Positions 1 through 9,030 of a stretch of DNA of 64,000 nt are shown one piece after another. The stretch's first letter is position 1. Every line of letters begins with the position of its first letter. Below the pieces are notes generated by a model that was not told the DNA's origin, did no database searches, and was given only the letters and a program-made list of their open reading frames with translations. The stretch is from Puccinia triticina (taxonomy: Eukaryota > Basidiomycota > Pucciniomycetes > Pucciniales > Pucciniaceae), in assembly GCF_026914185.1 (NCBI RefSeq), contig NC_070560.1:7741501-7805500 (forward strand), written 5' to 3'. The position numbers and the translations under genes were made by a program.

Positions 1-177
1 AAGGGTGTTGATAAATGCATGCCCATCCCTGTGGTGCATGCCCATGCCCACACCCTTTGAAAAGGGCGTGTGGGGCCGCACACCCTTCAAAAAGGGCGTG
101 TAGGGCCACACGCCCTGTATTTGCGGAGGGCGTGCACATCCCAGTATGGGGGTGCAAGGCATGCCCCTGTATGGGCG

Positions 178-310
178 TGCAAGGGCGTACACGCCCCTAC
201 ATGGGCATGCAAGGGCGTACACGCCCCTACATGGGCATGCAAGGGCGTACACGCCCCTACATGGGCATGCAAGGGCGTACACGCCCCTACATGGGCATGC
301 AAGGGCGTGC
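178..310. repeat. 30-bp tandem repeat
   Basis: About 4.4 copies of a 30-bp unit (GCAAGGGCGTACACGCCCCT plus ACATGGGCAT) run head to tail with almost no variation. A related degenerate unit continues to the left from about 140. It lies in the left arm of the fold-back element, and only single-unit remnants are present in the right arm, so the amplification is one-sided. Confidence 0.9.
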
Positions 311-587
311 AGGAGGCTTGCCAAGAGAGATACCTCTCGGCGAGCAGGCATCAGGTGTACGTATACCTGCTCGCCGAGGGGCTTGCCTCTCGGCGAGCAG
401 GTATACATACACCTGCCCGCCGCGTCTGCTCACCGAGAGCCCCTTGGCGGGAGCCTCTCGGCAAGCAGGCACACATGCACCTGCCCGCCGAGCAAGTATA
501 CCTGCCCGCCGAGCCTGCTCACCGAGAGCCCCTTGGCGGGCAGGTGCAAGTATAACTGCTCGCCACGTACACCTGCTCGCCAAGGGG

Positions 588-1110
588 CTCTCGGCGAGCA
601 GGGATGTGAATGCCTGCTCGCCGAGAGCCCCCTCGGCGAGCAGGGATGTGAATGCCTGCTCGCCGAGAGCCCCCTCGGCGAGCAGGGATGTGAATGCCTG
701 CTCGCCGAGAGCCCCCTCGGCGAGCAGGGATGTGAATGCCTGCTCGCCGAGAGCCCCCTCGGCGAGCAGGGATGTGAATGCCTGCTCGCCGAGAGCCCCC
801 TCGGCGAGCAGGGATGTGAATGCCTGCTCGCCGAGAGCCCCCTCGGCGAGCAGGGATGTGTATGCCTGCTCGCCGAAGGGCTCTCGGCGAGCAGGGATGT
901 GTATGCCTGCTCGCCGAGAGCCCCCTCGGCGAGCAGGGATGTGAATGCCTGCTCGCCGAGAGCCCCCTCGGCGAGCAGGGATGTGTATGCCTGCTCGCCG
1001 AAGGGCTCTCGGCGAGCAGGGATGTGTATGCCTGCTCGCCGAAGGGCTCTCGGCGAGCAGGGATGTGTATGCCTGCTCGCCGAAGGGCTCTTGGCGAGCA
1101 GGGATGTGTA
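588..1110. repeat. 42/41-bp palindromic minisatellite array
   Basis: About 12 head-to-tail units alternate between 42 bp (with GAGAGCCCC) and 41 bp (with GAAGGGCT). Each unit contains CTCGGCGAGCAGG and its reverse complement CCTGCTCGCCGAG, separated by the short loop GATGTGAATG or GATGTGTATG. Every unit can therefore form a hairpin. Degenerate versions of the same arms (with GCCCGCC or GGCAAGC variants) extend left to about 330. Confidence 0.9.
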
Positions 1111-1291
1111 CGCCTGCTCGCCGAGAGGTATCCCTCTGGGCAAGCAGGCAAGGTGCACGCCCATACAGGGGCGTGCACGCCCTTTGACTTGCACGACATT
1201 GGCAAATACAGGGCATGCGGCCCCGCACACCCTTTTCAAAGGGCGTGGGCGTGGGCGTGCCCCCAAGGGACGGGCATGCGTTGATCAACGC

Positions 1292-1999
1292 CTGTTTTGC
1301 AGATCAGGGGAAGTATTTACATACATATAATGTGTTTAACAGCACAAACTTCCCTGCCTTTGCTGTATGTACATCTATATAGCAAGACGCAGGTCTAGGC
1401 AGGCTTGTTGAACTTGCACCCAACAGTCATAGGCTCATAGCTCAGTGGCTCAAACTGTGCCAGAATGAACAATGCTGGGTGGCACTGGGGATCCTTGAGC
1501 TGGGCCGGTGAGCACTGAGCCATGAGGATATGTATGTACATAAACCACTAAAACACACTGAGCACCAAGGACACAGGTGGCACAGGATCAGAGCTACTTT
1601 GGAGCTGCAACCAAAGCTGTCAAATGTCACTTGTCTCCAAGGGACTATTGTTTTTTCCTGGTGAAGGTTAGACAGATTGGTGACACATCATGTTCAGTTT
1701 TCTTAGCTAATCTTGCTTTGTACGTTGACCTCATTCAACTGTCAGTGATCGTGTGAGTTTATAGTCTCTCCGGTTTCCAGTGCATTCCTTGATCATTTTT
1801 GCCTTTGAAGCACCCGGACAAGTCAGAATGTAGGGCTGAAGGAAGGGGGAAAGGATAGGAATGAAGCCATGCTTCTTAGGCATCATTTGATCCAACACAC
1901 CATGCAGGAAACCTTTGAGGTGGGGGTTTAGAACTGATTCAAAAATAAAGACCTGCCATTGAGGCAGATTTTCTGGTCCTGCCACCCCAGCTTTCACCG
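1292..1999. other. Intergenic, no gene recognised
   Basis: AT-balanced unique-looking sequence. A minus-strand open frame of 88 codons (1731-1997) has no recognisable motif and no supporting splice structure, so it is not called. Confidence 0.5.
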
Positions 2000-2046
2000 C
2001 TTAGGTGTCCCCCGGACACTCCGCCCAAGAGGCTTTGTTAAGCTAG
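2000..2046 (+). repeat. Hairpin element copy 1 (partial)
   Basis: GC-rich body ending in the family tail AGAGGCTTTGTTAAGCTAG (about 2027-2045). The opposite arm is short (CTTAGGTGTCC). It is the same tail as the copies at 6155-6230 and 16772-16843. Confidence 0.6.
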
Positions 2047-2090
2047 ACGGCGGTGGCACCCATGTTTGCCCCGAATAAATACTAGCACCC

Positions 2091-2165
2091 TAGCTTACCT
2101 AAGCCTCTCAAACGGAGGGTCCGGGGGACCCGGCCCGGAGGGCTCTCTGTAGGAGAGGCTTATGA
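2091..2165 (-). repeat. Hairpin element copy 2
   Basis: TAGCTTACCTAAGCCTCTC at the left and CTGTAGGAGAGGCTTAT at the right form the terminal arms around a GC-rich centre that includes GGGTCCGGGGGACCCGG. In reverse complement it aligns almost end to end with copy 12 upstream of YHM2. Confidence 0.75.
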
Positions 2166-2755
2166 ATAAGGTCTGCAGGCTGGCAGACAAAGGAAGGATT
2201 TTCAATCCTAAAAACACAAAAACACAATTTAATATTCAACAAAACATGTACAAGAAAACCTGAATAGACAGTTTCCTTGGCAGTGCTGATGGGCACCCTC
2301 CCCCACGTTTTTGAGGCATAAACTCCAAAACTGATCGAAGGGATCCGTTTTGGAGGTCAAAGGAATCCTGGAGGATATTCCATTGCACTGAAGATCCAAT
2401 TCTGGATTTTCTGATAATATGCACAATTGAATATCCTATCTGCAACAATTGGGTGGCTACAGGTGTAGGATCTGCAGATATCTGCAGGCTTGTGAATCCA
2501 ATATCCACAAGGCATGATGGTTGTAATTCCTTGGTTCACATTCCATTGTGTTTTTATTTTTATTTTTAAAACATTAGTACAGCAAAAATGATAAGGATTG
2601 GGGAGAGGAGACCAGCGCCATTTGAAAGCTGAGATGGAGAAGTGTAATTTGGCTCTGGGGCAGGGCCACAGGAGCTGAGGGGGAGGCTGGGTGATGCTAA
2701 GTATTTTTCCTCCAGCCATTGGTGGTTTCTTTCTCAGCCAAAATTCTCACTTTGT
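2166..2755. other. Intergenic, no gene recognised
   Basis: Overlapping minus-strand open frames here (2229-2719) share the same DNA in several phases and show no recognisable domain. Nothing can be supported. Confidence 0.5.
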
Positions 2756-2837
2756 GCACAAGTCCCTTGCGGGAGGGGCCGCTTCGCCGCCAGCCACAGC
2801 GAGCCTCCCACCAGGGGGGACTTGTGTCAAGTTAGAC
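2756..2837 (+). repeat. Hairpin element copy 3
   Basis: CAAGTCCCTTGCGGGAGG on the left pairs with CCTCCCACCAGGGGGGACTTG on the right, followed by the tail TGTCAAGTTAG. It is about 90% identical to the inverted copy 13 kb away at 16070-16150, including the central GGCCGCTTCGC..GCCAGCCACAGCGAG. Confidence 0.8.
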
Positions 2838-2877
2838 TAGCGCCCGATGCGGATGGTCGCCACCCGACCGGTCCGCA

Positions 2878-2985
2878 TATTCCCTCCTTGAAGGATTGTT
2901 CCCGCGCGCACGGGGGACATCCTTCAAGGGTGTGTTACACCCAACAGTGGCATGCCAAACTTGCCAAACATGGCAGTTTGGCTGT
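2878..2985 (+). repeat. CCTTGAAGG hairpin module, left inverted copy
   Basis: A nested palindrome (CCTTGAAGGATTGTTCC .. GGACATCCTTCAAGG) is followed by GTGTGTTACACCCAACAG and a second small hairpin (ATGGCAGTTTGGCTGTCAT). The same module occurs in inverted orientation at 4425-4545, again next to a hairpin-family element. Confidence 0.75.
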
Positions 2986-3123
2986 CATTTACAGTCAATT
3001 GACTTTGCAAAAGTCAATCGACTTTGTTCCTCTTGTCAACATTTTTTCATATCCCCCCCCCAGGACCTAACCCAGGACCTAACCTAAGGGCTGGTTGGGG
3101 TGGTTGAGAGGTGGAATGTTGTC

Positions 3124-3212
3124 CGAACTTAGCAAAGTCCATCATGACTCCGGGCCCCCGGGGGGTAGGCTGAACTCGCAAAGCAAGCCTCCGTCAGGAG
3201 GGACTTATACCG
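3124..3212 (-). repeat. Hairpin element copy 4
   Basis: GAACTTAGCAAAGTCC at the left is the family tail in reverse orientation, and CAGGAGGGACTTATA at the right is the opposite arm. The centre holds CCGGGCCCCCGGGGGG. It is more diverged than the other copies. Confidence 0.5.
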
Positions 3213-3539
3213 TACCTCCCCATTCTGGCGCACAGAGAATGGGGTTTTCAGGTCTTTTTTCCTTTTCTTTGTTGTACATCTCGCATACCACGACTTTTTG
3301 TTGTTATTTTTTGCTCCAGATCAGCCCAACATGCTACCGCTGATTCTGGTTTTTTTTTTTCTTCTTTTTGTACTGGCTCATATGTATCCTGAGAAATTAT
3401 AGAAGAGAAACAAACCTCATGAACGTTACTGACTCTGTAACCCAGATTTGCAGACATTCATTGTGAGATTAGAGCACAAACCCTCATTTGAGGACTGTGC
3501 TCATAAGTGGCAATGTAGCTGGACAACGCAACCATTCAA
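3213..3539. other. Intergenic, no feature recognised
   Basis: AT-rich stretch with a T10 run near 3350. No coding exon or repeat was recognised. Confidence 0.4.
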
Positions 3540-3985
3540 TGGACGGTTCATTACGGGATCACCACCCGACCGGCCATTAGGTGTACACTCCACTCAATGT
3601 TGAGTTATCAAGTGGAGTAGCACTCCATCCAATGACCGGATCTGACGTGGCACTCCACCCGATGACCGGTCAGGTGGGGTATACACCCCACTCGATGACC
3701 GGTCATTGAGTGGGGTGTGCTCAGTCCACACTCCATCCATTCCGATGACCGGTCATTGAGTGGGGTGTATGCCCCACCCAACCAGTCATTGGGTGGAGTG
3801 CCGCTTTGCGGTCATCGGATGGAGCACCACTCCACTCAATGACCCATGATCCCCATCCAATAAGTGGTTGTTGAGTGGAGTGGGACTCCATCCAATGACC
3901 GGTTGTTGAGTGGAGCCGGGTCATTGGATGGAGTTTGGAATCTACTCAATTGGATGCCCCATTGAGTGGGGTGTATGCTGTTGTA
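3540..3985. repeat. Degenerate palindromic minisatellite (ACCGGTCATTGAGTGG type)
   Basis: More than ten copies, in both orientations, of the 16-20 bp word ACCGGTCATTGAGTGG or its complement CCA(C/T)TCAATGACCGGT, joined by GGGTGTAT or GAGTGCC spacers. Adjacent inverted copies make repeated short hairpins. Diverged members of the word recur at 14465-14512 and within the MITE at 15618-16058. Confidence 0.75.
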
Positions 3986-4279
3986 TGGTATACTGTAAGT
4001 TGAAAAAAAACTACATGTATTTAGATTTCATTGAGCACAGATGATCTCTGTTACTCAACTTCAGTAAACTCCAAGGTTTGATTTTCTTGGATAATTTATT
4101 TGTACCAGAGAAAAAGGTCTAACATAACTCAGATTGTATGAGATGATAGGCAAGAAGAAAGGCTTTATGCCAAGCAAATTTTTAAGGTTAAACATGTTGA
4201 AAGCAGGAAACTGTGATGGTTTGAATAAACCACCCAGCCAAACTGGGATTCTAGGCTCTGCACAAGGGGGTGATAGCGT

Positions 4280-4361
4280 GCAAGTCCCTCCTGCCGAGGG
4301 CTATTGGAGGCTTGCTTTGCAAGACCAGATGCCCGCAGCAGCGAGGGACTTGGGTTAAGTT
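4280..4361 (+). repeat. Hairpin element copy 5
   Basis: GCAAGTCCCTCCTGCCGAGG at the left, CAGCAGCGAGGGACTTG at the right, tail GGTTAAGTTT. The centre has diverged but the arms and the asymmetric tail are kept. Confidence 0.7.
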
Positions 4362-4424
4362 TGGATGTTGTTGGAATCCGACTTCGTCAAAATCCAAACT
4401 TCAAGTCGCGCGAGGTATGGCAGC

Positions 4425-4545
4425 CAAACTGCCATGTTTGGCAAGTTCGGCATGCAGCTGTTGGGTGTAACACACCCTTGAAGGATGTCCCCCGCGCGCG
4501 CTGGAACAATCCTTCAAGGAGGGAATATGCCAACTACTCAGGTGA
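4425..4545 (-). repeat. CCTTGAAGG hairpin module, right inverted copy
   Basis: This is the reverse-oriented partner of 2878-2985: GGCAGCCAAACTGCCATG, then GTTGGGTGTAACACACCC, then CCTTGAAGGATGTCCC and GGAACAATCCTTCAAGGAGG. With copy 6 next to it, and copy 3 next to the other module, 2756-2985 and 4425-4617 form a 230-bp inverted repeat around 1.4 kb. Confidence 0.75.
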
Positions 4546-4555
4546 TGGTTGCTCA

Positions 4556-4617
4556 CTAACTTAACACAAGTCCCTTCCTTCCAAGGAGGCGTGAAGCGCC
4601 TCCGAAGGAGGGACTTG
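4556..4617 (-). repeat. Hairpin element copy 6
   Basis: CTAACTTAACACAAGTCCC at the left and CGAAGGAGGGACTTG at the right, with an inner palindrome AGGCGTGAAGCGCCT. This is the cleanest short member of the family (62 bp). Confidence 0.8.
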
Positions 4618-5040
4618 AATATAATGTCCCAAATCTCGCGTGAGCGCAACCAGCCATTTGGCTGGGGAGGGCATTACAACCTCAATATCCCCCACAACCA
4701 CCCAGATTCATGTCACGCCTCCTAGACCATTGAAAAGCTGGCCTTTTTTTGGTATCTGTACAGCCCTCAAAAGTCCACATACCCAGAGCAGTTGGCAACT
4801 AGGGGGATGGATAAGTATGACAGCTTTGCACAATCCACCAAATTCAGGCCCAGATACAATCCCGGATAGATCCGGTCCTTAGTGCATGAATAGTATAAGG
4901 TATACATCAAAAGCCATAGACATAATTTTTTTGTTTATTCACCTTTGGCTTGCTCAACTCTCTGCTCGCCAGCACAATTCTGGTGCCACCATAGCCCATC
5001 ATAACCTCAAACAGCAAATACTTGACTTTGAGCTAGATAA
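4618..5040. other. Intergenic / 5' flank of DUF6589 fragment
   Basis: No exon or repeat recognised. It directly precedes the truncated DUF6589 reading frame. Confidence 0.4.
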
Positions 5041-5372
5041 ATGGCCGGCCTACCACGTACCAGCGCAATTGAAGAATTACATGATGTAGACGAGCTATAC
5101 AAGATGGACAACCATTCAAATATTCAACCACCACGTACCAAAGCCAAAAAAATTCTGCACATCTGCAAAGAACTCCAGAAGATGAAGATGACACCAAAGG
5201 TATTCATCACCGGTTTTCTTTGCTCCAATGATTCAGATATTGCCTTCCAACAACGATACTGGTGCACCAGTACTGGGCTAAAAGGAGCTCTGGAAGTTGT
5301 TCAAGCTGTTAAGACTACAGCTACCAGTACAACTGAAGGAGCCGCTATGTGGAAAGAATTTATCAGAATTCT
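5041..5372 (+). pseudogene. DUF6589 protein, N-terminal fragment
   Basis: The frame from 5041 encodes about 110 residues that align with the N-terminus of the DUF6589 protein at 27613-24045. Shared pattern: KK-x3-IC-x3-QK-x3-TPK-x-F-x3-FL, then a W(K/E)(E/D)FI segment, compared with the same order in the larger copy. Homology stops near 5372. Beyond that point the opposite strand encodes the C-terminal part of a RecQ-like helicase, so the junction is a deletion breakpoint. It is a relic and not expected to be functional. The DUF6589 family name is from memory of rust proteins; the similarity between the two copies is seen directly. Confidence 0.65.
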
Positions 5373-5770
5373 AGCTGATCAATCATTGCGTCGTCAAAGT
5401 TGTCTTGGGTTGTTTCCTTGAGGTTCTGGACAAGTTTGTCTCAGGATTCAACGTTGCAATTGCTGCAACTGCATGGTAGAAACTTCAGAGCTTTCTTGCG
5501 TTAAATCTTGGCGATGTAGTGCGGATCATCCTTGGAAAGAGGGATATAGCCGTGTTTGTTGTCTATTGCGAATACCACTCGAAGGCATAGAGGGGTAATA
5601 GCAAGTGCGTCCACATGATCATCATCGGACTGTTGATGAATATTCGTAAAATCATTCATTGTATTTTTCCCCCCTTCCGATTTCCTTTGACAAAGAGGAT
5701 TGCAAGACCATTCTTCCCATCTCTCCCACACTTGGAGGTGTGATTTGCCGTCGGGATGTGTTTTGATTTT
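5373..5770 (-). pseudogene. RecQ-like helicase, helicase-C/C-terminal fragment
   Basis: Reading leftwards from about 5770, one frame gives CGRDGKNGLAILFV, the arginine-finger motif VI region. After a shift at a G6 run the next frame gives DDDHVDALAITPLCLRV, then AIDNKHGYIPLSKDDP. Further left, after in-frame stops, it gives CSCSNC and DKLVQNLKETTQDNFDDA. All blocks match the RecQ-like pseudogene at 21267-24021 in the same order (DDDRMDALA, DNK, IPLSHVDP, CDCSNC, EKLMQVIQQ). Upstream helicase motifs are missing. The fragment lacks the intron found between DNK and GYIPLS in the other copy. It is decayed by one frameshift and at least two stops. Confidence 0.75.
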
Positions 5771-6154
5771 CTAGTCATTGTTGGCAGAGTTCAACTGTAA
5801 AAGTTGATTGTGGACCCAATTTAAAATTTCCATCAAAATTGTATGTTTGTAAGTTGATATTTGAAAAAAACCGTGAGACTCTGTCTGATCCAAAGAAATT
5901 ATAATCCGGAGGGTCAACAAACTTTAATTCACCAAACCTGTAAATGCCCTTGCAAAAAAGTCTGCTGAGCAGGCTATTTATGGCCAAATTTTACCAAATA
6001 AAAGCCAGCAGATTCCCAAGATGGGCAGCTATAACCGTGCCAAAAGGCGTTGAAAAAAGATTTGTTGTTTAGTTGGAATTCTGTCTTGAGTTTATTTTTT
6101 ATCATTTCCCTGCCAAAATTTGGCTGTCCTCAGGCCGCGGGTCCGACTTTACAA
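5771..6154. other. Intergenic, no gene recognised
   Basis: A minus-strand 70-codon frame (5775-5987) lies next to the RecQ fragment, but I cannot align it with the helicase domain and do not call it. Confidence 0.4.
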
Positions 6155-6230
6155 GTAAGCCTCTCCTTCGGAGAGGAAGGGACGCGGGGTCGGCCCCCCC
6201 CGACCCTCCGATCGAGAGGCTTAGTTAAGC
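6155..6230 (+). repeat. Hairpin element copy 7
   Basis: GTAAGCCTCTCCTTCGGAGAG at the left and CCTCCGATCGAGAGGCTTAG at the right, tail TTAAGC. The GC-rich centre is GGGGTCGGCCCCCCCCGACC, itself a hairpin. First of three consecutive copies in the ATG12 upstream region. Confidence 0.8.
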
Positions 6231-6299
6231 TCGGGTCGCTCACTCGGCTCGCTTCGCGAGGTCACCCCCGAAGCCTCGAGGGACTTTGTGAAGTTCGGG
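6231..6299 (+). repeat. Hairpin element copy 8
   Basis: Diverged copy ending GAGGGACTTTGTGAAGTTCG (about 6279-6298). The GGCTCGCTTCGCGAGG centre is a small perfect hairpin. It abuts copies 7 and 9. Confidence 0.6.
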
Positions 6300-6350
6300 G
6301 CAAGTCACTCCTGCGGGCGCTTCGCGCGGAGGGACTGCGTCAAGTTCGCA
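6300..6350 (+). repeat. Hairpin element copy 9
   Basis: GCAAGTCACTCCTGCGGGCG at the left and GGAGGGACTGCGTCAAGTTCG at the right. It ends 48 bp upstream of the ATG12 start codon, so the three copies occupy the proximal promoter or leader. Confidence 0.65.
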
Positions 6351-6398
6351 TGTGCCCCGATTCCCGATCTGCGCAATCGATCGAACAGGTGTGATCCG

Positions 6399-7145
6399 AT
6401 GTCCTCTTCACTCTCATCATCGAGTGGACTGCCGGAGGCGACTAGGGCCCTCGACGAATTCAAGCAACGGGATGGTTCAAAAGGTATGTGAAAGACGACG
6501 GGGTGCAATGTTCTTTGGCGGACTCCTGCTCATGTTGATTGCCTTCTGCTGATCTATCCGCCCGTCTCGTCATGAGTCTAGTCGTCGTTCGATTCAAAGC
6601 AACGGGCTCGGCTCCCATCATGAAGCAGAATTTCTTCAAGATCACCTCTTCGAATCGCTTTCAAGCTGTGATCGCGTTTCTGAGGAAGGAGTTGGCATTG
6701 AAGCCGACAGATCCTGTGGTACGATCAGAGTCCTCCAGGCTACCAGATTTCATCTAAAAACGGAGCAGGAAGTAACTGAGACCTTGCGAACGGTCGACCC
6801 GGCTGATCTCCACATTGTTTTTTTTTTTTTTTTGGTTTTCAACAGTTTCTCTACATCAACTCTTCCTTTTCTCCAGCACCCGATGAAACGGTCGCCAATC
6901 TATTCAAATGTTTTTCCACTGATGGCCATCTGATTGTGAATTATAGGTGGGTAGATCAAACCTTATTCGAGATCTGCAATCAACCATCTCTTGTTCCTCT
7001 TTCTATGCCGGACCGGCCTTCCAATCCCCGGTAAACACACACACACCCAAAACAATCGACCGAAACATTGCGGACGAGCTGCTGATTTTGTATTGCTTTG
7101 GATGCTTAATTCCCGGGAATCAGCTCGACAGCGGCCTGGGGATAA
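6399..7145 (+). CDS. ATG12: Autophagy ubiquitin-like protein Atg12
   Basis: Four exons (6399-6483, 6582-6718, 6846-6946, 7124-7145) join in phase into 114 codons. Atg12 is a ubiquitin-like modifier conjugated through its C-terminal glycine to Atg5, by Atg7 and Atg10, to make the E3-like complex that lipidates Atg8 at the phagophore. After about 28 residues of Ser/Asp-rich leader, the beta-grasp domain begins [13 protein letters not shown]. It continues through [28 protein letters not shown], a [13 protein letters not shown] block and a final AWG, all typical of Atg12. The required terminal Gly is the last residue. All introns are GT..AG; the last ends GGGAATCAG just before the seven final codons. 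The N-terminal extension is shorter than in many fungal Atg12 proteins. Three hairpin elements lie immediately upstream. Confidence 0.93.
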
Positions 7146-7263
7146 TGCCATTTTCCCTCGAAATCGGACCTTACTGTTTTTGTTGTTTTATAGACATATG
7201 TACCAACATAAAATTTCAACCAGCCATGCATTGAGTCACTGTGATCCCAGCGTGCTGCTCATG

Positions 7264-7325
7264 CTAGCCTAACTAAGCCTGTTGAAAGCAGGGGGGGCAG
7301 GGACTCTCTGTAGGAGAGGTTTATG
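7264..7325 (-). repeat. Hairpin element copy 10
   Basis: GCTAGCCTAACTAAGCCT at the left and CTCTCTGTAGGAGAGGTTTAT at the right. Its reverse complement matches copies 2 and 12. It sits about 120 bp downstream of the ATG12 stop codon, so ATG12 is bracketed by family members. Confidence 0.7.
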
Positions 7326-7754
7326 ACTTCTGTTTCATCTGTTGCCTGGGAGTTCTGGGCTTTTGTGGCTTTTCCTAGCACCTCCCACAGAACAAAAACT
7401 AGCCCTCCTCTGCTGATACCTTGAGGGGCCAGGATAGCTGACCGTCTTGGCTTCAGTTTTCTATTCTCATAAGGAGGAATGGATGCACCAGTTGGAATGG
7501 CCAAGGCAGCTTAACCAGAGCACCAGAGCTTGGTTCTTGGGTGTCAGCCGGCTTGCTCTTGTGGAGAGCAGACTGGACAAACACCAGGATAAGAAAAAAA
7601 GTCACTTGATGACAAGTGACATCATGCCAGCTCCAGCGGGCTATCCACCATCTACCCACCATCTAACCACATCTCCCCCCATCTACTTACCTCTCAGGAT
7701 TTCCACAGGAGATCCTCAGTTTTGGATGGGCACCACTAATCCTCATTTCTGGTC
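7326..7754. other. Intergenic, no gene recognised
   Basis: Contains short CATCTACC repeats near 7645-7690. No exon was recognised. Confidence 0.4.
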
Positions 7755-8300
7755 AGCTGATACTCAGCTTTAGCTCCCAGCTCATGCTCAGCTTTGGTGC
7801 CCAGCTCATACTCAGCTTTGGTGCCCAGCTCATGCTTAGCTTTGAGCCAGTCCTGGCCCAGCTGATTCTCAGCTGTGGAACAACCTTGGCTCAGCTGTGG
7901 ACCAGCTGTGGACCAGCCTTGGCTCAGACAATGCTCAGCTATGGACCAGCCTTGGCTCAGCTGATGCTCAGCTGTGGAACAGCCTTGGCTCAGGTGATAC
8001 TAATCTTTTGAATAGTCTTAAAACATCTGATTCTCAGCTTTGGAACAGCCTTGCAGCCAATGCTCAGCTTTGGACCAGCATTGGCTCAGCTGATGCTCAG
8101 CTTTTGAAAATTCTTGGCCCAGCTGGTGTTAATCTTTGGAACACTATTGTCCAAGCTGATCCTCAGATCTGCACCAGCCTTTTCCAAGATGATGCTCAGC
8201 TTTGGACCATTGTTGGCTAAGCTGCTTATTCTTGGTCCAGCTGACACTTGGATATGTATCAGGCTTGGAATAGCCAATGATCAGCTGTGGCCCAGCAACA
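7755..8300. repeat. Degenerate 30-33 bp tandem repeat (CTCAGCTTTGG)
   Basis: At least a dozen loosely conserved copies of a unit containing GCTCAGCTTTGGAACAGCCT or GGCTCAGCTGATGCTCAGCT. The open frames here translate into monotonous AQLWTSLGSAD-like repeats in several phases, which marks them as repeat shadows and not proteins. The same word returns at 9055-9110, on the far side of the AGCG-rich block. Confidence 0.75.
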
Positions 8301-8324
8301 CCACAACAGCTGCACTTCACTGAC

Positions 8325-9030
8325 AAAAGCGCAGAAATAGTGCAGCACAGCGGCCATCCACTGTTCCTGGAGCCAAACAGCGATAGCGTCAGCGGCCGGG
8401 CGCTGTTTTCAGCGCCAGCGCAGCAAACTTTCCGCTGAGCGTAAATTGGCCTGCGCAAACGCAGCATTTGTTTCCCGCTTTTGCTACAAAATAGCGCAGC
8501 AAAAGCGGGACAGCAACTGGACCCTCTTTTGACCACTTTTAGCGGATTTTTGCTGAAATAGTGTGGATAGCACACTGCGCTGCTGCGCTTTTGGCTGCCA
8601 AAGTTGATTTTTGCTAGATTTCAAGCAAATTTACACTAAGAATAGCGCTACCAGTGCAGTGTGCCACCGCCGTATTGGCAGCTGAGTCACTTTTTTGCCA
8701 AGAATGGAGTCCAGAGCGCAGACAACCCTGCGCTGTTGTGCACTGAAGAGCTGGGATCAGCAGAAATTGCCAATTTTCAGCGCTCAGCGCGCACAGCGAC
8801 CAATTATCGCTATTTCAGCGGTTTTCCCGCTTTTTAGCGCCCAGCGCAGCGGTTTTCCACTATTTCAGAGGCCAGCGCAGCAAAAAACCACTGCGTGCCG
8901 CTGAAAAAAGCTTGGTGAAATCTTCACATTTTTCCGTGAAGATGAATCAGCAAAAAGCGCAGCAGGCCACCCGCTGCTAAAAGTGTAGCGTAGTGCGGCA
9001 ATAAGTGCTGCGCTTTGGCTACGCTTCCTG
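8325..9030. repeat. AGCG-rich block inside the tandem repeat
   Basis: The region is saturated with AGCGCAGC, AGCGGTTTT and GCGCTG words. Its ends (AAAAGCGCAGAAATAGTGC and the complement of GTGCTGCGCTTTGG) are weakly inverted. The tandem repeat resumes beyond it, so it may be an inserted element related in style to the hAT-like MITE at 24455-25084. No clean target-site duplication was found. Confidence 0.4.

Larger units (their letters stand above)
1..1291. repeat. Fold-back (long inverted repeat) element
   Basis: The two ends are inverted copies of each other. The left end (about 6-170) reads GTTGATAAATGCATGCCCATCC and then CCCTTTGAAAAGGGCGTG and GCCCTGTATTTG. The reverse complement of 1150-1291 gives GTTGATCAACGCATGCCCGTCC, CCCTTTGAAAAGGGTGTG and GCCCTGTATTTG in the same order. 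The right tip is a perfect 14-bp palindrome (1278-1291, GCGTTGATCAACGC). Between the arms lie a 30-bp tandem repeat and a long array of palindromic units. No coding potential is credible, because all frames on both strands stay open only through GC-rich repetition. The left edge coincides with the window edge, so a target-site duplication cannot be tested. A fold-back or MITE-like element is the best reading. Confidence 0.7.

Noticed and set aside
588..1110. Regular 41-42 bp repeats resembling a CRISPR array
   Set aside because: There are no variable spacers; the units are contiguous, and the organism is a eukaryote.
15..1330. Long overlapping open frames on both strands (up to 394 codons)
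   Set aside because: They are open in nearly every phase because the GC-rich repeat units lack stops; the translations are simple repetitions. They are repeat shadows.
1731..1997. 88-codon minus-strand frame
   Set aside because: No domain or paralogue recognised; could be chance.
5775..5987. 70-codon minus-strand frame next to the RecQ fragment
   Set aside because: No alignment to helicase motifs and no splice support.
6155..6230. Hairpin elements as introner-like introns (GTAAG start, CTAG/TTAG end)
   Set aside because: The GT is not kept in most copies (CAAGT, GCAAGT), no branch site lies at a workable distance, and no copy sits inside a coding exon.
7784..8220. Open frames with AQLWTSLGS-like repeats
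   Set aside because: Different phases give equally repetitive products; this is a degenerate tandem repeat.
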